Positions 1 through 8,436 of a stretch of DNA of 64,000 nt are shown here, one piece after another. Source of the stretch: Leptospira_A sp046736045 (GTDB taxonomy: Bacteria; Spirochaetota; Leptospiria; Leptospirales; Leptospiraceae); the NCBI RefSeq assembly GCF_046736045.1, contig NZ_CP177134.1, positions 930,001 to 994,000 on the forward strand, in the 5' to 3' direction. The translations under genes and the position numbers were made by a program. Every line of letters starts with the position of its first letter. Within the stretch, counting starts at the first letter, position 1. The notes under the pieces were generated by a model. That model was given only the letters and a program-made list of their open reading frames with translations. It searched no databases and was not told where the DNA came from.

Positions 1-318
1 CCAAGACAGTAAAAAAGAGAACGGTTCGTACTTTTCGTAATAAAGATAATAAGTCGCGTTTTCCACATAAATGAATGGCCGCATAGCATTCGCTAGAATA
101 CGTTTTGGTTTTGACCATTCGATTCCGTTTTCAGAGTGGTAATGGACGATTCCGAAAAGGGTATGGGCGAACAAATGCCATCTGTGATCCAGGCTGTCTT
201 CAGGAAATAAAAAACTAGGATCGGCTAAAATAGAAGAAGGAAAGGAAGGCTTTAAAACCGGCTCGTCCTGATAAAGTCTCCAGTAGATATTTGTTTTTGC
301 AGTTGTCTTTTGTTTCAT
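1..318 (-). CDS. partial sugar-hydrolase-like protein (N-terminal 106 residues)
   Basis: An ATG at 318 opens a frame that runs leftwards off the window edge without a stop, so only the first 106 residues are visible. They are rich in Trp, Tyr, Phe and His, with DHRWHLF and HSENGIEW motifs spaced as in the repeating blades of five-bladed beta-propeller glycosidases (GH43/GH32-like). There is no signal peptide in the visible part. It is divergent from the isonitrile hydratase-like gene across about 200 bases. The family call is an inference from motif style only; the catalytic acidic residues cannot be judged because most of the protein is missing. Confidence 0.5.
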   Translation of the reverse strand, partial: MKQKTTAKTNIYWRLYQDEPVLKPSFPSSILADPSFLFPEDSLDHRWHLFAHTLFGIVHYHSENGIEWSKPKRILANAMRPFIYVENATYYLYYEKYEPFSFLLSW

Positions 319-515
319 TGAATGGATAAATTTGTTATATCAAATCATTACGGACGGGAATCACAACTGGCAATGATTTTTTATCTTTACCTTTTCGTTA
401 AACCGGAACAAAATGAACTCCTGAAACATTCGTAAAAGCGCGCAAAAGTTAACATTATTTATGCGAAATGCTAATAAAAAAACAAACTCATTTCAATTTC
501 CCGGAGGAAGATTCC

Positions 516-1196
516 ATGAAACTGATCATCGGAATGATATTATTCGAAGAAGTAACCATTTTGGATTTTATAGGACCTTATGAGGTTTTTACAAAAATCA
601 AAGATTGGGAAATCAAAATCATCGGTCTTGGCGGCAAAAAAATCGTTTGCAACGGGAGTTTGAAAATCGAGGCAGAATACGATATTTCCGAAGTTGAATC
701 CGTAGATATTTTATTTGTTCCGGGTGGATACGGTGTGAATGAAGTGATCTTAAATCCGCAGTTCTTAAAAGAATTGGAACGATTGGCAACCGGAGCCAGC
801 TATATAACATCTGTTTGCACAGGATCTTTGGTTTTGGGAGCGGCAAATCTTTTACAAGGATACCAGGCAACAAGCCACTGGCGTTCTTTGGATCTTCTCT
901 CTTACTTCGGTGCAATTCCCAACGAGGACAGAGTGGTTTGGGATGGAAACCGGATCACGGGAGGAGGGATTACTTCCGGAATTGATTTTGCACTCGACTT
1001 GGTGAAAATCATTGAAGGAGAAGAAAGAGCGAAGGAAATCGAACTTTGGTTAGAGTATGATCCAAAACCTCCGTTTCAAATGGGTCATCCCAGAGTTGCA
1101 GAAAAGGAAGTTTTGGAACGGGTTATCAAAAACACGGAAAACAGTCGCGCAACAAGAGAAGGAGTAGTAAAGGAATTTCTAAGAAACAAACAATAA
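516..1196 (+). CDS. isonitrile hydratase-like DJ-1/PfpI family protein
   Basis: This is a 226-residue DJ-1/PfpI (class I glutamine amidotransferase-like) protein. The start is set at ATG 516 because a GGAGGA ribosome site lies 9 bases upstream; an in-frame ATG at 468 has none. The nucleophile elbow TSVCTGSLVLGAA places the cysteine at residue 101, and the LLQG, ATSHW and GGGITSGIDFAL blocks match what I recall of Pseudomonas isonitrile hydratase InhA, which adds water to isonitriles to give N-substituted formamides. The C-terminal LEYDPKPPF block also fits. It is cytosolic and appears monocistronic. The true substrate is unknown, because this subfamily also includes proteins of other activity. 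Confidence 0.8.
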   Translation: MKLIIGMILFEEVTILDFIGPYEVFTKIKDWEIKIIGLGGKKIVCNGSLKIEAEYDISEVESVDILFVPGGYGVNEVILNPQFLKELERLATGASYITSVCTGSLVLGAANLLQGYQATSHWRSLDLLSYFGAIPNEDRVVWDGNRITGGGITSGIDFALDLVKIIEGEERAKEIELWLEYDPKPPFQMGHPRVAEKEVLERVIKNTENSRATREGVVKEFLRNKQ

Positions 1197-1231
1197 GAAC
1201 CGGTCTCTTATGATATTTCCGAAAACCCGGA

Positions 1232-2557
1232 CTAACCTCTGGGTTTCAATCTCCAGGTAAACGCAAGTAGTAAAATAGCGAAAACCGTAGAGACTACGAT
1301 CGCCGCCAAAGCCTCGTTCCATGAATAATGATCGACTAGCCAACCCAAACCCTTCCCTTGTACGGTTCTGCCCAAAGCACCGAATAACCCGATAAAGCCG
1401 GCGGCGGTTCCTACCGCTTTTTTAGAAGTGAAATCCAGTCCGGCAACTCCAAGTAACATCACGGGAGGATAGATAAACAAGCCGATGATTCCAAATAAAA
1501 TAAAATCAATCATGATATTTCCGGGAGGGTTGTAAATGATTCCTAAAAATGCAAAAAAGATAGGAATGATACAAAGCAAACTCACCATTCCCCTCCTTCC
1601 TCCCGTTTTGTCGGAAATCCAACCCATAAGCAGAGTGGAGCCGATTCCTCCGAACTCAAGTACAAGTGTGGAAAATCCTCCGCTTTCCAAATTGGCGCCT
1701 TTCACCTCTTTCAAGTAAGTCGGTCCCCAATCAATCAAACTATAACGGATGATATATACGAAAAAATTGATGATGGAAAAAAGCCAGATGTATTTATTCA
1801 AGAGAACATTATGAACGATGAGTTCTTTCATACTAAGTTCTTTTTCATGATCTTCATGTTTTGATTCTTCGGGTGGATGATCCTGATTGAATTCTTCAAT
1901 GGGAGGAAGGCCTACCGATTGAGGAGTATCCACCAATCTGAGATAAAGATAAACGGCACCTACAAGTGCAATGACTCCCGGAACAAAAAATGCATATTGC
2001 CATCCGAAATAGGAAGCAGAATAAGAAGCAATGATACCCACAAGCCCGCCACCTATATTATGAGCAATATTCCAAAAAGCGAATGTTTTTCCCCTCTCGC
2101 TTACAGAATACCAATGTCCCAACGAACGACCGCAAGGTGGCCATCCCATACCCTGCACAAGTCCGTTCAATCCCCAAAGAACCAAATGAACCCAATAATG
2201 ATTGGCAAACCCGAACGAAAAGTTCAAAATAGCGGTGAGAATCAGTCCCACGGTCATGAATTTTTTAGGATTGGAACGATCCGAAAGCGCACCCATGAAA
2301 AACTTACCAAGACCGTAAGTGATTGCAGTTACCGCTAAAATATCTCCAATATCTTGTCTAGAATAGCTTAATGCTTCGCCAATTTCCTTCGAAACTGGGG
2401 AAAAATTGTTACGAACCAGGTAAAAGGTAGTATAGCCGAGAAAGGTGGATTCCAAGATACGCCAACGGTACTTCGGATACTCTTCTTTAATTTCTCTTTC
2501 CGATTTGAGAGAGATGGGACTGGCAGGACGGAACCAATTCAGAAGGGCTTGCAACAT
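1232..2557 (-). CDS. glpT: glycerol-3-phosphate/organophosphate:phosphate antiporter (GlpT-like MFS)
   Basis: This 441-residue inner-membrane protein has about 12 hydrophobic helices and belongs to the OPA branch of the major facilitator superfamily, which swaps a sugar or glycerol phosphate for inorganic phosphate. Diagnostic stretches are FLGYTTFYLVRNNF, LSDRSNPKKFM, GLVQGMGWPPCGRS, HNIGGG and DTPQSVGLPPIEEF, all close to E. coli GlpT. The hydrophilic middle loop is Glu/His-rich. It is convergent with the upstream gene, with only 35 bases between stops, and divergent from the cysteine synthase gene. Glycerol-3-phosphate is the likely substrate, and gpsA further along makes that metabolite, but UhpT-like specificity cannot be excluded. 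Confidence 0.82.
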   Translation of the reverse strand: MLQALLNWFRPASPISLKSEREIKEEYPKYRWRILESTFLGYTTFYLVRNNFSPVSKEIGEALSYSRQDIGDILAVTAITYGLGKFFMGALSDRSNPKKFMTVGLILTAILNFSFGFANHYWVHLVLWGLNGLVQGMGWPPCGRSLGHWYSVSERGKTFAFWNIAHNIGGGLVGIIASYSASYFGWQYAFFVPGVIALVGAVYLYLRLVDTPQSVGLPPIEEFNQDHPPEESKHEDHEKELSMKELIVHNVLLNKYIWLFSIINFFVYIIRYSLIDWGPTYLKEVKGANLESGGFSTLVLEFGGIGSTLLMGWISDKTGGRRGMVSLLCIIPIFFAFLGIIYNPPGNIMIDFILFGIIGLFIYPPVMLLGVAGLDFTSKKAVGTAAGFIGLFGALGRTVQGKGLGWLVDHYSWNEALAAIVVSTVFAILLLAFTWRLKPRG

Positions 2558-2611
2558 TGTCCTGGAAATTTGAAGTAATACAAAGAGGAGTCAAGCGAGA
2601 ATCTATTATCT

Positions 2612-3580
2612 ATGGATATCAAAAAAGGTTTCATTGAATCAGTGGGAAATACCCCACTCATCCGTATCAACTCTCTGAGTGAAGAGACAGGTTGCGAAAT
2701 TTTAGGCAAGGCTGAGTTTATGAACCCTGGCGGTTCCGTAAAAGACAGAGCTGCACATTACATCATTGCTGAGGCGGAAAAAAACGGATTATTAAAACCG
2801 GGCGGAACCGTTGTGGAAGGAACAGCCGGAAATACCGGAATCGGAATCACACATATTTGTAATGCGAAAGGTTATAAAGCAGTGATCATCATCCCGGAAA
2901 CCCAATCTCAGGAAAAAATAGAAACTTTACGGACATTAGGTGCTGAAGTCATACTGGTTCCCGCAGTCCCTTATTCAAATCCGGAAAATTATGTACGTGT
3001 TTCCGAACGGATTGCACAGGAAACTCCCAATTCCATTTGGGCGAACCAATTTGACAACCTAGCAAATAGAAAGGCGCATTTTGAAACTACCGGCCCTGAG
3101 ATATGGAAACAAACCGAAGGGAAACTGGATGTATGGATTGCTTCTTTGGGAACAGGTGGAACCTATTCCGGAACTGCATTGTATTTCAAAGAAAAAAATC
3201 CGAAAATCAAATGTATCGTAGCTGATCCTCACGGTTCGGGAATCTATTCTTTTATCAAAACAGGAACGATTTCCATCGAAGGAAGTTCCATTACGGAAGG
3301 GATCGGGCAAGGCCGCATAACAAAGAACATGGAAGGAATGCCGGTCGATGACGCACTTCGTATCGACGACAAAGAATGTTTGCGAATCCTAAACATCCTT
3401 CTGAAAAAAGATGGTCTTTTTATGGGTGGATCCGTCGGGATCAATGTTGCCGCAGCTTACCAGATGGCAAAAACTCTCGGCCCGGGACACACCATCGTCA
3501 CCGTTTTGTGTGACGGAGGGGCTCGTTACCAATCCAAAATCTATAATGATGAGTTTCTAAAAACCAAAGGTTTAATCTAA
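2612..3580 (+). CDS. cysK: cysteine synthase family PLP enzyme
   Basis: This 322-residue fold-type II PLP enzyme probably makes cysteine from O-acetylserine and sulfide in the cytosol. It carries the PLP lysine motif NPGGSVKDR (Lys44), the substrate loop EGTAGNTGIG, the phosphate-binding GTGGTYSG and the late GGSVGIN serine block. Length is normal for CysK. Two details differ from classical CysK: a DPHGSGIYSFIKTG insertion before the ITEGIGQGR block, and a CDGGARYQSKIYND tail. These are features of the branch that also includes cystathionine beta-synthase-like and fungal mitochondrial enzymes, so the sulfur donor or acceptor may differ. A hairpin follows the stop. Confidence 0.82.
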   Translation: MDIKKGFIESVGNTPLIRINSLSEETGCEILGKAEFMNPGGSVKDRAAHYIIAEAEKNGLLKPGGTVVEGTAGNTGIGITHICNAKGYKAVIIIPETQSQEKIETLRTLGAEVILVPAVPYSNPENYVRVSERIAQETPNSIWANQFDNLANRKAHFETTGPEIWKQTEGKLDVWIASLGTGGTYSGTALYFKEKNPKIKCIVADPHGSGIYSFIKTGTISIEGSSITEGIGQGRITKNMEGMPVDDALRIDDKECLRILNILLKKDGLFMGGSVGINVAAAYQMAKTLGPGHTIVTVLCDGGARYQSKIYNDEFLKTKGLI

Positions 3581-3603
3581 AAAACAAGGGTTCTTTCATA
3601 AAA

Positions 3604-3637
3604 AATCAGTCCTATCCTAGAAAGGGTATGACTGATT
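3604..3637. terminator. hairpin after the cysteine synthase gene
   Basis: AATCAGTC at 3604-3611 pairs perfectly with GACTGATT at 3630-3637 around an 18-base loop, starting 24 bases after the stop codon. No T-tract follows directly, so it may be a weak or Rho-assisted terminator or an mRNA 3'-end stabiliser. Confidence 0.4.
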
Positions 3638-3740
3638 CAGCATCTATTTTGCAATTTATTGCATACAAACTCATTCCATCCCTAAAAGCAATTTGACTCA
3701 CTCAAATTCAAGAGAGATCTTATACAAAGTTTCAATCACT

Positions 3741-5630
3741 ATGCGCTATTTATTGGTACGAATCCTAATTATCATTTTTCTCATTCTCGTGCCATTGGCT
3801 TTTCTTTCCCGTTGCGCAGAAAGAAACTCTCCTTGCAAAGATCACTCCAAGGAAATGATTTATTGGGAAGATAAATCCGCAAAGATCAGCTTCAACGATA
3901 TACTTTCCAAACAAAGCTTGGAAGACTTCAAACCAAAAGCAAATCCAAGTCTCAATTTAGGGTATTCCAAGTCTGCGTTCTGGTATTATTGGAAACCGAA
4001 TTTCCCTCATCAAAGTGCGAGATACTGGTTGGTAGTCGACAACCCTTTGATTGATTATTTGGATTTTTACCAAGTAGAAGAAGCCGGGACTTGGATAGAA
4101 AGAAGAATGGGTGACAATCAACCTTTTACAAATCGGATCATTCCTATCCGTCCTTTTTCTTTGCGGCTAACGGAAGGGGCTTATCAAAAAGGTATTTTCA
4201 TACGTATCCAATCGGAAGGTTCGATACGATTTCCCATGGAAGTGTGCAAAGGTGATGTGATCATTGCAAATGCAGCGCAAACGGAAATCGCCTATGGTTT
4301 GTTTTACGGAAGTATCCTGTTCATTTCCATTTATCAATTATTAAGTTATTTTTATTCCAGAAATATTACCTTTTTAACCTATTCGTTTTTCGGATTCACC
4401 CTTTCCATTTTTCTAGCATCACATAGCGGGCATTTGCAGGAATTTTTTTATCCGACGCTCGGAGGAATCAGCAATTATATCAATCATATCAGCAGTTCCC
4501 TCTCCATAGTATTCGGAACATATTTCATTTATTCTTTTTTTCCATTTATGAAAGAAAACAAAATATACCGCACTACGGTATATGTATCTTTGATTTTGTC
4601 AGGATCAATCAGCTTCCTTACTTTCCTAATCCCCTATTCGATTTTATCGAGACTCATTCCATTTCACAGTTTAGCCATCGTCATTTTCTATTTTGTCATA
4701 TTGGCGAAAAGAAAACTAAACTATTCGGAAAAATGGATTCGCAGAGGAATCATTGTAGTTTTGATTTCAATAATAATAGCTGTTATGCGGAATTATAGTT
4801 TGATTCCGAATTCATTTTTTACTCTTCATATAGTAAAGATTTCCCAATTCATCCAAGTTTTATTTTTTGCTCTGGCAACAAGTAGCCAGTACAAGATGAT
4901 CGAACAATATGCACTTACTACCATTACGGAAAAAAACACAGCTCTCAAGCTCGCCAAATCAAAATCGGAGATTCTTGCTTATTTAAGTCATGAAATCAGA
5001 AGCCCGATTCATTCCATGTTGGCTTATCTGGAGCTTCTGACGGAAAAAGAAAACAATAATGAAAACAAATCGGAATTGAAATTGGTTCAAAAATCGGCAG
5101 AGCATGTGGTTGCATTGATTTCAAACATACTGGAACAAAGCCGACTCGAAGCCGGTAAGGTAGAAATCCAAAAAGAAACATTTTACTTACAAACATTAAT
5201 CGACGATATAACTTTGGAACAAAGACCGATTGCAAAACAAAAGGAATTGATTCTGGAAGTAGTATCTTCCGAAGATTTACCAAAATCAATCTGGGGTGAC
5301 CCTCTTAGAATCCATCAGGTTTTAACAAACTTGATTTCCAACGCGATTAAATTTACCAAATCGGGAAAAGTAATTCTTTCCATAGCAAAATGGAACGATC
5401 AAATCTGTTTTTCCGTAACAGATTCCGGATTAGGAATCAAATCGGAAGAAATCGAATCTTTATTTGATGAATTCAAACAAGCCAATCATTCCATCTACAA
5501 ACAGTTTGGCGGAACAGGACTTGGCCTTTCCATTTCAAAAAGCCTGCTCAATTTAATGGGCTCGGATCTAAAACTGAAAACGGAAATGGACGTGGGTTCC
5601 GAATTTTATTTTCTAATCAACATCAGTTAA
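3741..5630 (+). CDS. sensor histidine kinase with 7TM-DISM sensory module
   Basis: This membrane histidine kinase is 629 residues from ATG 3741; a TTG at 3693 is in frame but has no ribosome site. An N-terminal hydrophobic segment ending in PLAFLSRC is followed by a beta-rich extracellular domain of the 7TMR-DISMED2 type, then about seven helices (roughly residues 180-380). The cytosolic part has the dimerisation/phosphoacceptor motif LSHEIRSP (His417), the N box NLISNAIKFT, the G1 box VTDSGLGI and the G2 box GGTGLGLSIS. No receiver domain is fused and no response regulator lies nearby, so the partner is encoded elsewhere. The DISM domain is thought to bind carbohydrates or other small ligands; the ligand here is unknown. 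Confidence 0.88.
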   Translation: MRYLLVRILIIIFLILVPLAFLSRCAERNSPCKDHSKEMIYWEDKSAKISFNDILSKQSLEDFKPKANPSLNLGYSKSAFWYYWKPNFPHQSARYWLVVDNPLIDYLDFYQVEEAGTWIERRMGDNQPFTNRIIPIRPFSLRLTEGAYQKGIFIRIQSEGSIRFPMEVCKGDVIIANAAQTEIAYGLFYGSILFISIYQLLSYFYSRNITFLTYSFFGFTLSIFLASHSGHLQEFFYPTLGGISNYINHISSSLSIVFGTYFIYSFFPFMKENKIYRTTVYVSLILSGSISFLTFLIPYSILSRLIPFHSLAIVIFYFVILAKRKLNYSEKWIRRGIIVVLISIIIAVMRNYSLIPNSFFTLHIVKISQFIQVLFFALATSSQYKMIEQYALTTITEKNTALKLAKSKSEILAYLSHEIRSPIHSMLAYLELLTEKENNNENKSELKLVQKSAEHVVALISNILEQSRLEAGKVEIQKETFYLQTLIDDITLEQRPIAKQKELILEVVSSEDLPKSIWGDPLRIHQVLTNLISNAIKFTKSGKVILSIAKWNDQICFSVTDSGLGIKSEEIESLFDEFKQANHSIYKQFGGTGLGLSISKSLLNLMGSDLKLKTEMDVGSEFYFLINIS

Positions 5631-5681
5631 TGTATTAAATAATCCTGCATTTTTTTCCGTAAAATTTTTCAAAAAAAAAGA

Positions 5682-5727
5682 TTGCGTAGCTAAATAGCTA
5701 CATTTATTTATGTAGTTAAATGGCTAC
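5682..5727 (+). promoter_or_regulatory. promoter with two ArsR-type operators
   Basis: A -35 like TTGCGT (5682-5687) and a -10 like TATTTA (5705-5710) are 17 bases apart. A perfect inverted repeat GTAGCT-AAAT-AGCTAC fills 5686-5701 between them, and a second, weaker copy GTAGTT-AAAT-GGCTAC sits at 5712-5727, exactly 26 bases on, covering the expected transcript start. This is the layout of an autorepressed ArsR gene. The ATG of the regulator follows at 5731. Confidence 0.65.
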
Positions 5728-5730
5728 ACA

Positions 5731-6051
5731 ATGAACCTAAGAAGAGACGTATTTCAAGCCATAGCAGACCCGACAAGAAGGGCTATACTTCTATTAGTTG
5801 CTTCGCAATCCATGACTGCCGGAGCCATAGCTGCAAACTTTGACACTGCCAGACCGACCGTTTCAAAACATTTACATATACTCACCGAGTGCGAATTGCT
5901 CAAACAAGAACAAAACGGCAGAGAGATTTATTATCATATTAATGCAAAAAAAATGAAAGAGGTAGCCAACTTCATCGAACCATTCCGCCAAATCTGGGAA
6001 AGCAGATTCAATAAATTGGAAACAATCATGAAAAATTATAAAGGCAAATAA
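5731..6051 (+). CDS. ArsR/SmtB-family transcriptional repressor
   Basis: This is a 106-residue winged-helix regulator. The first half (FQAIADPTRRAILLLVA) and the recognition helix region (ARPTVSKHLHILTECELL) followed by the wing (QEQNGREIYYHINA) are typical of ArsR-family proteins. No metal-binding CxC pair is present, so it belongs to the metal-free subgroup usually found with SRPBCC partners. It is the first gene of a cassette with the SRPBCC gene 1 base downstream and a DoxX gene after that. Two inverted-repeat operators lie immediately upstream, implying autorepression. The inducing signal is not known. Confidence 0.88.
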   Translation: MNLRRDVFQAIADPTRRAILLLVASQSMTAGAIAANFDTARPTVSKHLHILTECELLKQEQNGREIYYHINAKKMKEVANFIEPFRQIWESRFNKLETIMKNYKGK

Positions 6052-6052
6052 C

Positions 6053-6517
6053 ATGGAACTAAAAACAAAAATTAATGCCGAAGACGACAAACAGGAATTA
6101 GTGATCACAAGAGAATTCGATTTGCCATTGGAATTACTTTTTAAAGCGTATGTAGAGCCCGAAATTGTGGAGCAATGGATGGGAACGAAGGTATTGAAAC
6201 TTGAAAACAAAAAACACGGCTGCTATCAATTTGAAACAACCGACCCGAAAGGAAACAAACATGGGTTTAACGGAGTAATCCACGACTTTAGTCCGAATCG
6301 GAAAATCACGCGGACATTTGAAATGGAGAATACTCCTTTCGGTGTCCAGCTTGAATTCCTGGAATTTGAAAAACTCACTGACGATACCAGCAAACTCAAT
6401 ATGCATATCATATATAAATCAGTCGCACTCAGGGATCAAATGCTACAATTACCCTTTGCCCAAGGCATAAATATGGCACATAACCGATTGCAAGACATCG
6501 TAAACAAATTAGGATAA
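6053..6517 (+). CDS. SRPBCC (AHSA1-type) ligand-binding protein
   Basis: This 154-residue START/Bet v1-like fold protein is of the AHSA1 (activator of Hsp90 ATPase homologue) group. The opening ITREFDLPLELLFKAYVEPEIVEQWMG is the family signature, followed by the expected alternating strands and a long C-terminal helix. It starts 1 base after the stop of the ArsR gene and is surely co-transcribed. In such pairs the SRPBCC protein is thought to bind a hydrophobic small molecule, but no function is established. The partner cassette on the other strand (7460-7933) carries a second, distinct member. Confidence 0.85.
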   Translation: MELKTKINAEDDKQELVITREFDLPLELLFKAYVEPEIVEQWMGTKVLKLENKKHGCYQFETTDPKGNKHGFNGVIHDFSPNRKITRTFEMENTPFGVQLEFLEFEKLTDDTSKLNMHIIYKSVALRDQMLQLPFAQGINMAHNRLQDIVNKLG

Positions 6518-6520
6518 CAC

Positions 6521-6895
6521 ATGATGACAAAGACAAATAAATTTATCTATTGGATTTCTACTCTCTGGCTTGCACTGGGAATGCTATCAACCGGAATAGT
6601 ACAGTTGATTCAAATGAAAGAAGAAGTAGATAAGATTACGGAATTGGGTTATCCTATTTATTTTCTAACCATAATCGGTGTTTGGAAAATTTTGGGAGTG
6701 ATTGCAGTGCTGATTCCTAAATTTCCTTTGCTGAAGGAATGGGCTTATGCGGGTTTTTTCTTTGCCATGTCGGGAGCGGTCTTTTCCCATTTAGCCAGTG
6801 AAGACGGTGCTAAAGAATATTTCGGACCGATATTATTAATCATCCTAACAGTCATATCTTGGTATTTCAGACCTGCGGATAGAAAAACCAAGTGA
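6521..6895 (+). CDS. DoxX-like integral membrane protein
   Basis: This 124-residue protein has four hydrophobic segments and the DoxX-like pattern: a first helix ending near a GxxQL motif, then KEEVDKITELGYP, a helix with GVWKILGVIAVLIP, and a conserved KEWAYAGFFF run. An adjacent ATG at 6524 is an equal candidate start. It is the third gene of the ArsR-SRPBCC operon, three bases after the preceding stop, so it is presumably released from repression with it. DoxX-like proteins have been linked to quinone or thiol redox functions, but none can be assigned from this sequence. Confidence 0.78.
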   Translation: MMTKTNKFIYWISTLWLALGMLSTGIVQLIQMKEEVDKITELGYPIYFLTIIGVWKILGVIAVLIPKFPLLKEWAYAGFFFAMSGAVFSHLASEDGAKEYFGPILLIILTVISWYFRPADRKTK

Positions 6896-6943
6896 CTCGC
6901 TCGGGAAGCCTGACCCTCCCGCAACGATAAGTCATTGTTATAC

Positions 6944-6968
6944 GAAGTTTGCTTCACTGACAAACTTC
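6944..6968. terminator. hairpin between convergent cassettes
   Basis: GAAGTTTG (6944-6951) and CAAACTTC (6961-6968) form a perfect 8-bp stem with a 9-base loop, in the space between the convergent DoxX and GFA genes. It could end transcription from both sides, although T-tracts are weak. Confidence 0.45.
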
Positions 6969-6986
6969 ATACTCGCCGACAATCCT

Positions 6987-7403
6987 TTATGTGGGCGGCA
7001 TCTTTTCAAATTTTGTCAGTGACGGATTGGTATGGTCCCAGGTATAACCGCGGACAGAGTATGTCACAACTTGCGGTTTGTACCGACTCGGATCATCAAG
7101 ACTTGCAGCGTGAATCGTAAATAGTTCAGGCATTGCAGCGAACGTCATATACACAGGCGAACCGCATTTTGGACAAAAGCCGCTAGTCTTGGTATTGCCA
7201 CTGTCACCAACCATATTAAAATGTGCTGCTTCACCGTTCAGCTTTACAGTTGCCCGAGATGAAAATGTCAGATAAGATCCATGGCCGGTGCCACTCATCC
7301 GTTGACAGTCGCGGCACTGACAATCATTCATAAATATCGGTTCATCAGAAATGTTGTAACGAATTGCACCGCAAGCGCATCCGCCGGAATAAGGATGATT
7401 CAT
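6987..7403 (-). CDS. GFA/CENP-V family zinc protein
   Basis: This 138-residue protein is of the glutathione-dependent formaldehyde-activating (GFA/CENP-V) fold. Zinc ligands are visible as GGCACGAIRY, DCQCRDCQRMSG and FCPKCGSPVY. The name reflects the founding member, and most homologues have unknown substrates. It is the last gene of the leftward ArsR-SRPBCC-GFA cassette, 56 bases after the SRPBCC stop. By eye the codons are more GC-rich than in the rightward cassette, which hints at a different origin, but this was not computed. Confidence 0.85.
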   Translation of the reverse strand: MNHPYSGGCACGAIRYNISDEPIFMNDCQCRDCQRMSGTGHGSYLTFSSRATVKLNGEAAHFNMVGDSGNTKTSGFCPKCGSPVYMTFAAMPELFTIHAASLDDPSRYKPQVVTYSVRGYTWDHTNPSLTKFEKMPPT

Positions 7404-7459
7404 ATTTGTTCTCCATTGAAAAGTTTTTTAAAAATCGTATGTTCAAGTTCACAATGCAA

Positions 7460-7933
7460 TCACGCCACCGAAATGTGCTGAGATAGAGCGCGACCTGATT
7501 CCAAAAATGTTTTGAGATTCGAAAGAACCATAGGCCAACCGGAAGATATTCCCGCCAACATCTGAGGATCCAGATCCTCGTGGGTAACAACCAAACGAAC
7601 TAACCCATTGCCATGAGGTTCAATATCAAATGTTACCCGCGAATGTTTTGATTCTTCTTCAACTTCACTCGGCCTGGCCCATGTAAGAACCAAGCGATGC
7701 GGAGGAATACTTTCTACAACCTTGCCCATAATGTCGATTGTACGTGCATCATCGATACGTTCATGTCTCCATTCCGAACCTGGTTCCCATGTTGAAACAT
7801 TTTCGTGTGCCGGTTTGTTATTTGTCGGATCAAACCAATATTGGCGCGTTACTTCCGCATCAATTAACGCGTGCCATACTTTCTCCGGTGTGCTGGCTAT
7901 GTACGTGACATAGACGAAACTAGGTTTTTCCAT
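7460..7933 (-). CDS. SRPBCC (AHSA1-type) protein
   Basis: This is a 157-residue AHSA1-type START-fold protein. The N-terminal block VYVTYIASTPEKVWHALIDAEVTRQYWFDPTNN is typical (the run spans residues 7-39), followed by WEPGSEWRHERID and a C-terminal GWPMVLSNLKTFLESG helix. Its start overlaps the end of the upstream ArsR gene by 14 bases, so translation is coupled. It is clearly different in sequence from the SRPBCC protein of the opposing cassette. The ligand is unknown. Confidence 0.85.
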   Translation of the reverse strand: MEKPSFVYVTYIASTPEKVWHALIDAEVTRQYWFDPTNNKPAHENVSTWEPGSEWRHERIDDARTIDIMGKVVESIPPHRLVLTWARPSEVEEESKHSRVTFDIEPHGNGLVRLVVTHEDLDPQMLAGISSGWPMVLSNLKTFLESGRALSQHISVA

Positions 7934-8264
7934 TATCTTCTCCTTCGAGCTGTTCTTTCAGGTCGTGTAAAAATCTTAAGCGATTTTGTTCAAATTTTCT
8001 AACCCAACGTTCATAGACCTCGTAAATCGGCACGGGATTGATAAAGTGAAGTTTCTCCCGACCCTTCCAAACTACCGTTACCAAAATCGCATCGATCAGG
8101 ATGTCAATGTGTTGCGTCACCGATTGCCGCTGCATATCAAGGTGTTCGCAGAGAGAAGAAAGCGACTGACCATTGTTAGCATGAAGAAGATCGAGAACTT
8201 TCCGGCGGCTCGGGTCGGCCAACGCCTTGAACACCTTGTCAGCCCCTTGCATCTCTTTCGGCAT
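7920..8264 (-). CDS. ArsR/SmtB-family transcriptional repressor
   Basis: This 114-residue winged-helix regulator has KVFKALADPSRRKVLDLLHA, then a recognition region MQRQSVTQHIDILIDA and a wing VWKGREKLHFINPVP. An upstream in-frame start at 8303 would place the coding sequence across its own promoter and operator, so ATG 8264 is preferred; ATG 8252 is also possible. It has no CxC metal site. It heads the SRPBCC-GFA cassette and overlaps the next gene by 14 bases. The inverted repeat in the promoter implies autorepression. Confidence 0.87.
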   Translation of the reverse strand: MPKEMQGADKVFKALADPSRRKVLDLLHANNGQSLSSLCEHLDMQRQSVTQHIDILIDAILVTVVWKGREKLHFINPVPIYEVYERWVRKFEQNRLRFLHDLKEQLEGEDNGKT

Positions 8265-8270
8265 ATAAAA

Positions 8271-8300
8271 ACAATATGCAGGTAAATGACTGCATGTCAA
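8271..8300 (-). promoter_or_regulatory. promoter and operator of the leftward ArsR cassette
   Basis: On the minus strand, TTGACA (8300-8295) and TATTGT (8276-8271) are separated by 18 bases. The spacer contains a perfect inverted repeat ATGCAG (8276-8281) and CTGCAT (8290-8295). The predicted transcript start falls at or beside the ATG at 8264, so the mRNA may be leaderless. Confidence 0.6.
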
Positions 8301-8340
8301 CAAAAAAAGGGAAGGTTCGGGGCAATACTGCCAAAGACGC

Positions 8341-8358
8341 CCGCCGGTGGCCCGGCGG
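8341..8358. repeat. GC-rich palindrome
   Basis: CCGCCGG (8341-8347) and CCGGCGG (8352-8358) form a 7-bp stem of only G and C with a TGGC loop, unusual in this AT-rich sequence. It lies between the ArsR promoter and the end of the acetoacetyl-CoA synthetase gene. No T-tract follows on either strand. Confidence 0.4.
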
Positions 8359-8436
8359 CAAATGATCCCTATGGATTTAAGTTGAGGAAATATATGCGAA
8401 TGGTTTCATTCGCCGGAATTTTTCATAAACGACTAA

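Noticed and set aside
1877..2338. A 153-codon plus-strand frame
   Set aside because: It is antisense to the GlpT-like gene, which has full family motifs.
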